Assembly: GCA_903877125.1 (NCBI GenBank)
Contig: CAIRCM010000195.1
Span: 1-45,474, forward strand
Length of the DNA stretch: 45,474 bases
Reading direction: 5' to 3'
Origin: an uncultured Acetobacteraceae bacterium
Lineage (GTDB): Bacteria > Pseudomonadota > Alphaproteobacteria > Acetobacterales > Acetobacteraceae
The notes below the pieces were generated by a model. The model was not told the origin of the DNA. It was given only the letters and a program-made list of their open reading frames with translations, and ran no database searches. Shown in pieces: positions 44,618 through 45,474 of this stretch. Within the stretch, counting starts at the first letter, position 1. Each line of letters starts with the position of its first letter. The position numbers and the translations under genes were made by a program.

Positions 44618-45190
44618 ATGGACAACGCCCTTTATACCGTATCCGTGCCCGCCGCGCGCGAGGCCCCGCTCGTCCCCCCGCCACGCGATCGCACCCGCGC
44701 CCTCAAACGGCATCTGGTCGAATCCCTGCGCGACCTGCGGGAGGCCAGGCGTCCCGAAAAGCTGATCCAGCCCCGGTCCCCCCAACCCCAAGGCTTCGCC
44801 GCCGATGTCGTCCGTGCCGGCTGCACCCAATGCCAAGGCCATTGCTGCCGAGGCGGGGGCGAGCACGCCTACATCGACGAACGCACCATGGCCCGCGTCC
44901 GCCAAGCCCACCCCGACCTCGACGCCGCTGCCATCATCGCCCTCTACATGTCCCACATCGCCGAGCAGGCCTACGAAGGCTCCTGCCTGTTCCATGGCCG
45001 CAACGGCTGCACCTTGGCCCAACCCCTGCGCGCCGAACTGTGCAACCAGTACTACTGCAACGGCCTATGGGATTTTCTCAAGCTGCGCCCCCTTCCCAAA
45101 CACGTCGAAGTCCTCGCCTCAAATCCCCAAACCAAACGCCGCTCAGTTGTCAAAGCAGTAAAGCCGGAGGACGGGACGGACTGGGAATAG
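44618..45190 (+). CDS. CxxCxxCC (YkgJ-like) metal- or Fe-S-binding protein
   Basis: 190 residues. CTQCQGHCCRGGGEHAYID and the later CLFHGRNGCTLAQPLRAELC plus NQYYCNG carry the eight-Cys pattern of the YkgJ/CxxCxxCC family (PF03692), whose members are thought to bind zinc or an iron-sulfur cluster; function is not established. The N-terminal 60 residues are basic and helical. The start at 44618 is 22 bp from the divergent nucleoside hydrolase start and has only a weak AAGAAA ahead, so an internal or longer start is possible. Confidence 0.8.
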   Translation: MDNALYTVSVPAAREAPLVPPPRDRTRALKRHLVESLRDLREARRPEKLIQPRSPQPQGFAADVVRAGCTQCQGHCCRGGGEHAYIDERTMARVRQAHPDLDAAAIIALYMSHIAEQAYEGSCLFHGRNGCTLAQPLRAELCNQYYCNGLWDFLKLRPLPKHVEVLASNPQTKRRSVVKAVKPEDGTDWE

Positions 45191-45265
45191 CCGCCTGAGT
45201 GATCCGCCGAACACCGTGCCATGCCCAAAACAGCGAAAACCGTGTTGGAAACGGCGACAATATTT

Positions 45266-45339
45266 CGCACAGAGCACCCCGAGAAAGCCAAAACCACAGA
45301 GCCCGCCGAGGAACCCAAGGCTCCTCTCCGCGTTCTCTG
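45266..45339. repeat. CACAGAG-type intergenic element interrupted by an intron
   Basis: Two CACAGAG words (45268 and 45295, 27 nt apart) are each followed by CCGAG-like bases, then CTCTCCGCGTTCTCTG (45324-45339) appears as the opposite-strand partner. Such CACAGAG..CTCTGCG pairs resemble the CACAGAT elements at 8.9 and 14.1 kb. The right side is cut by the group II intron at 45340. No gene is supported in 45191-45265. Confidence 0.55.
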
Positions 45340-45474
45340 GTGCGTCCCGAAGGACGCGATCACCTCGTGGGTGAAAGTCCCACCCGGGCAATGGTCGGTT
45401 GGCCCGGTAGCTGGCAGGCGGTTTAACTGGGTAACTGGTTGGATCGAAGCCCTGCGACAAACCTCGCCATGGGC
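45340..45474 (+). mobile_element. Group II intron, 5' end only
   Basis: The sequence begins GTGCGTCCCGAAGGACGC, the conserved 5' GUGCG of bacterial group II introns with the first stem GCGTCC-CGAA-GGACGC. It continues with the domain I hallmarks GTGGGTGAAAGTCCCACC, CCGGTAGCTGGCAGG and GAAGCCCTGCGACAA. The rest of the intron, including any reverse transcriptase gene, lies outside the window. Orientation is rightward and the insertion point is inside the CACAGAG-type element. Confidence 0.8.

Overview
High-GC, gene-dense bacterial chromosome segment, most likely from an alphaproteobacterium and probably near the Acetobacteraceae (Rhodospirillales). This is an inference from the GC-rich codon use, the EpmA/EpmB pair, the ergothioneine pair EgtB/EgtD, the dispersed ATGCCGGCGAATGCCGG repeats and the overall gene mix; no rRNA, tRNA or other phylogenetic marker lies in the window.

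Layout. 0-4.4 kb: a molybdenum hydroxylase large subunit divergent from an FMN monooxygenase whose 3' end runs into a three-unit tandem repeat. 4.4-8.8 kb: an acyltransferase/SGNH membrane protein, two overlapping genes of unknown function, and galE. 8.8-12.4 kb: a CACAGAT-type intergenic element, the divergent EF-P modification genes epmB and epmA, and a ketopantoate-reductase-like gene. 12.4-17.8 kb: a Tat-exported purple-acid-phosphatase-like enzyme, a second CACAGAT element with perfect 23-bp arms, a small exported protein, a ThDP enzyme and an orphan ABC binding protein. 17.9-22.6 kb: tandem OmpA-like genes (the second frameshifted), an aldolase-lipoprotein-EamA operon, and a divergent M20 amidohydrolase. 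22.6-23.0 kb: a repeat cluster. 23.0-34.2 kb: egtBD, an exported phosphoesterase, and the complete assimilatory nitrate operon (transporter, nirB, nirD, nasA, cobA) read leftward from a near-perfect sigma-54 promoter. 34.4-38.3 kb: a lytic transglycosylase, murA-dcd and an OpgC-like membrane protein. 38.4-42.0 kb: a broken NRPS-like gene (partial C, A, PCP, TE, helical tail) and a debris copy of an aldo/keto reductase 3' end. 42.0-45.5 kb: a small exported Cys protein, an intact aldo/keto reductase, a MITE-like element, a nucleoside hydrolase, a CxxCxxCC protein, and the 5' end of a group II intron that enters another CA-rich intergenic element and runs off the window.

How the genes work together. 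The clearest unit is nitrate assimilation: uptake, reduction of nitrate to nitrite by a NasA with its own C-terminal [2Fe-2S] (BFD) domain, reduction to ammonium by NirBD, and CobA for the siroheme that NirB needs, under nitrogen (sigma-54) control. EpmA and EpmB share one intergenic region and together beta-lysylate EF-P. EgtD and EgtB are translationally coupled for ergothioneine. The rest is scattered housekeeping and catabolism.

Themes. No defence or other multi-gene system that I would call undescribed is visible. The unusual content lies in non-coding structure and decay: several repeat families sit on or inside stop codons, the strand GC skew reverses over about 23.0-34.3 kb, and three single-base frameshifts in two genes are either recent pseudogenes or sequencing errors.
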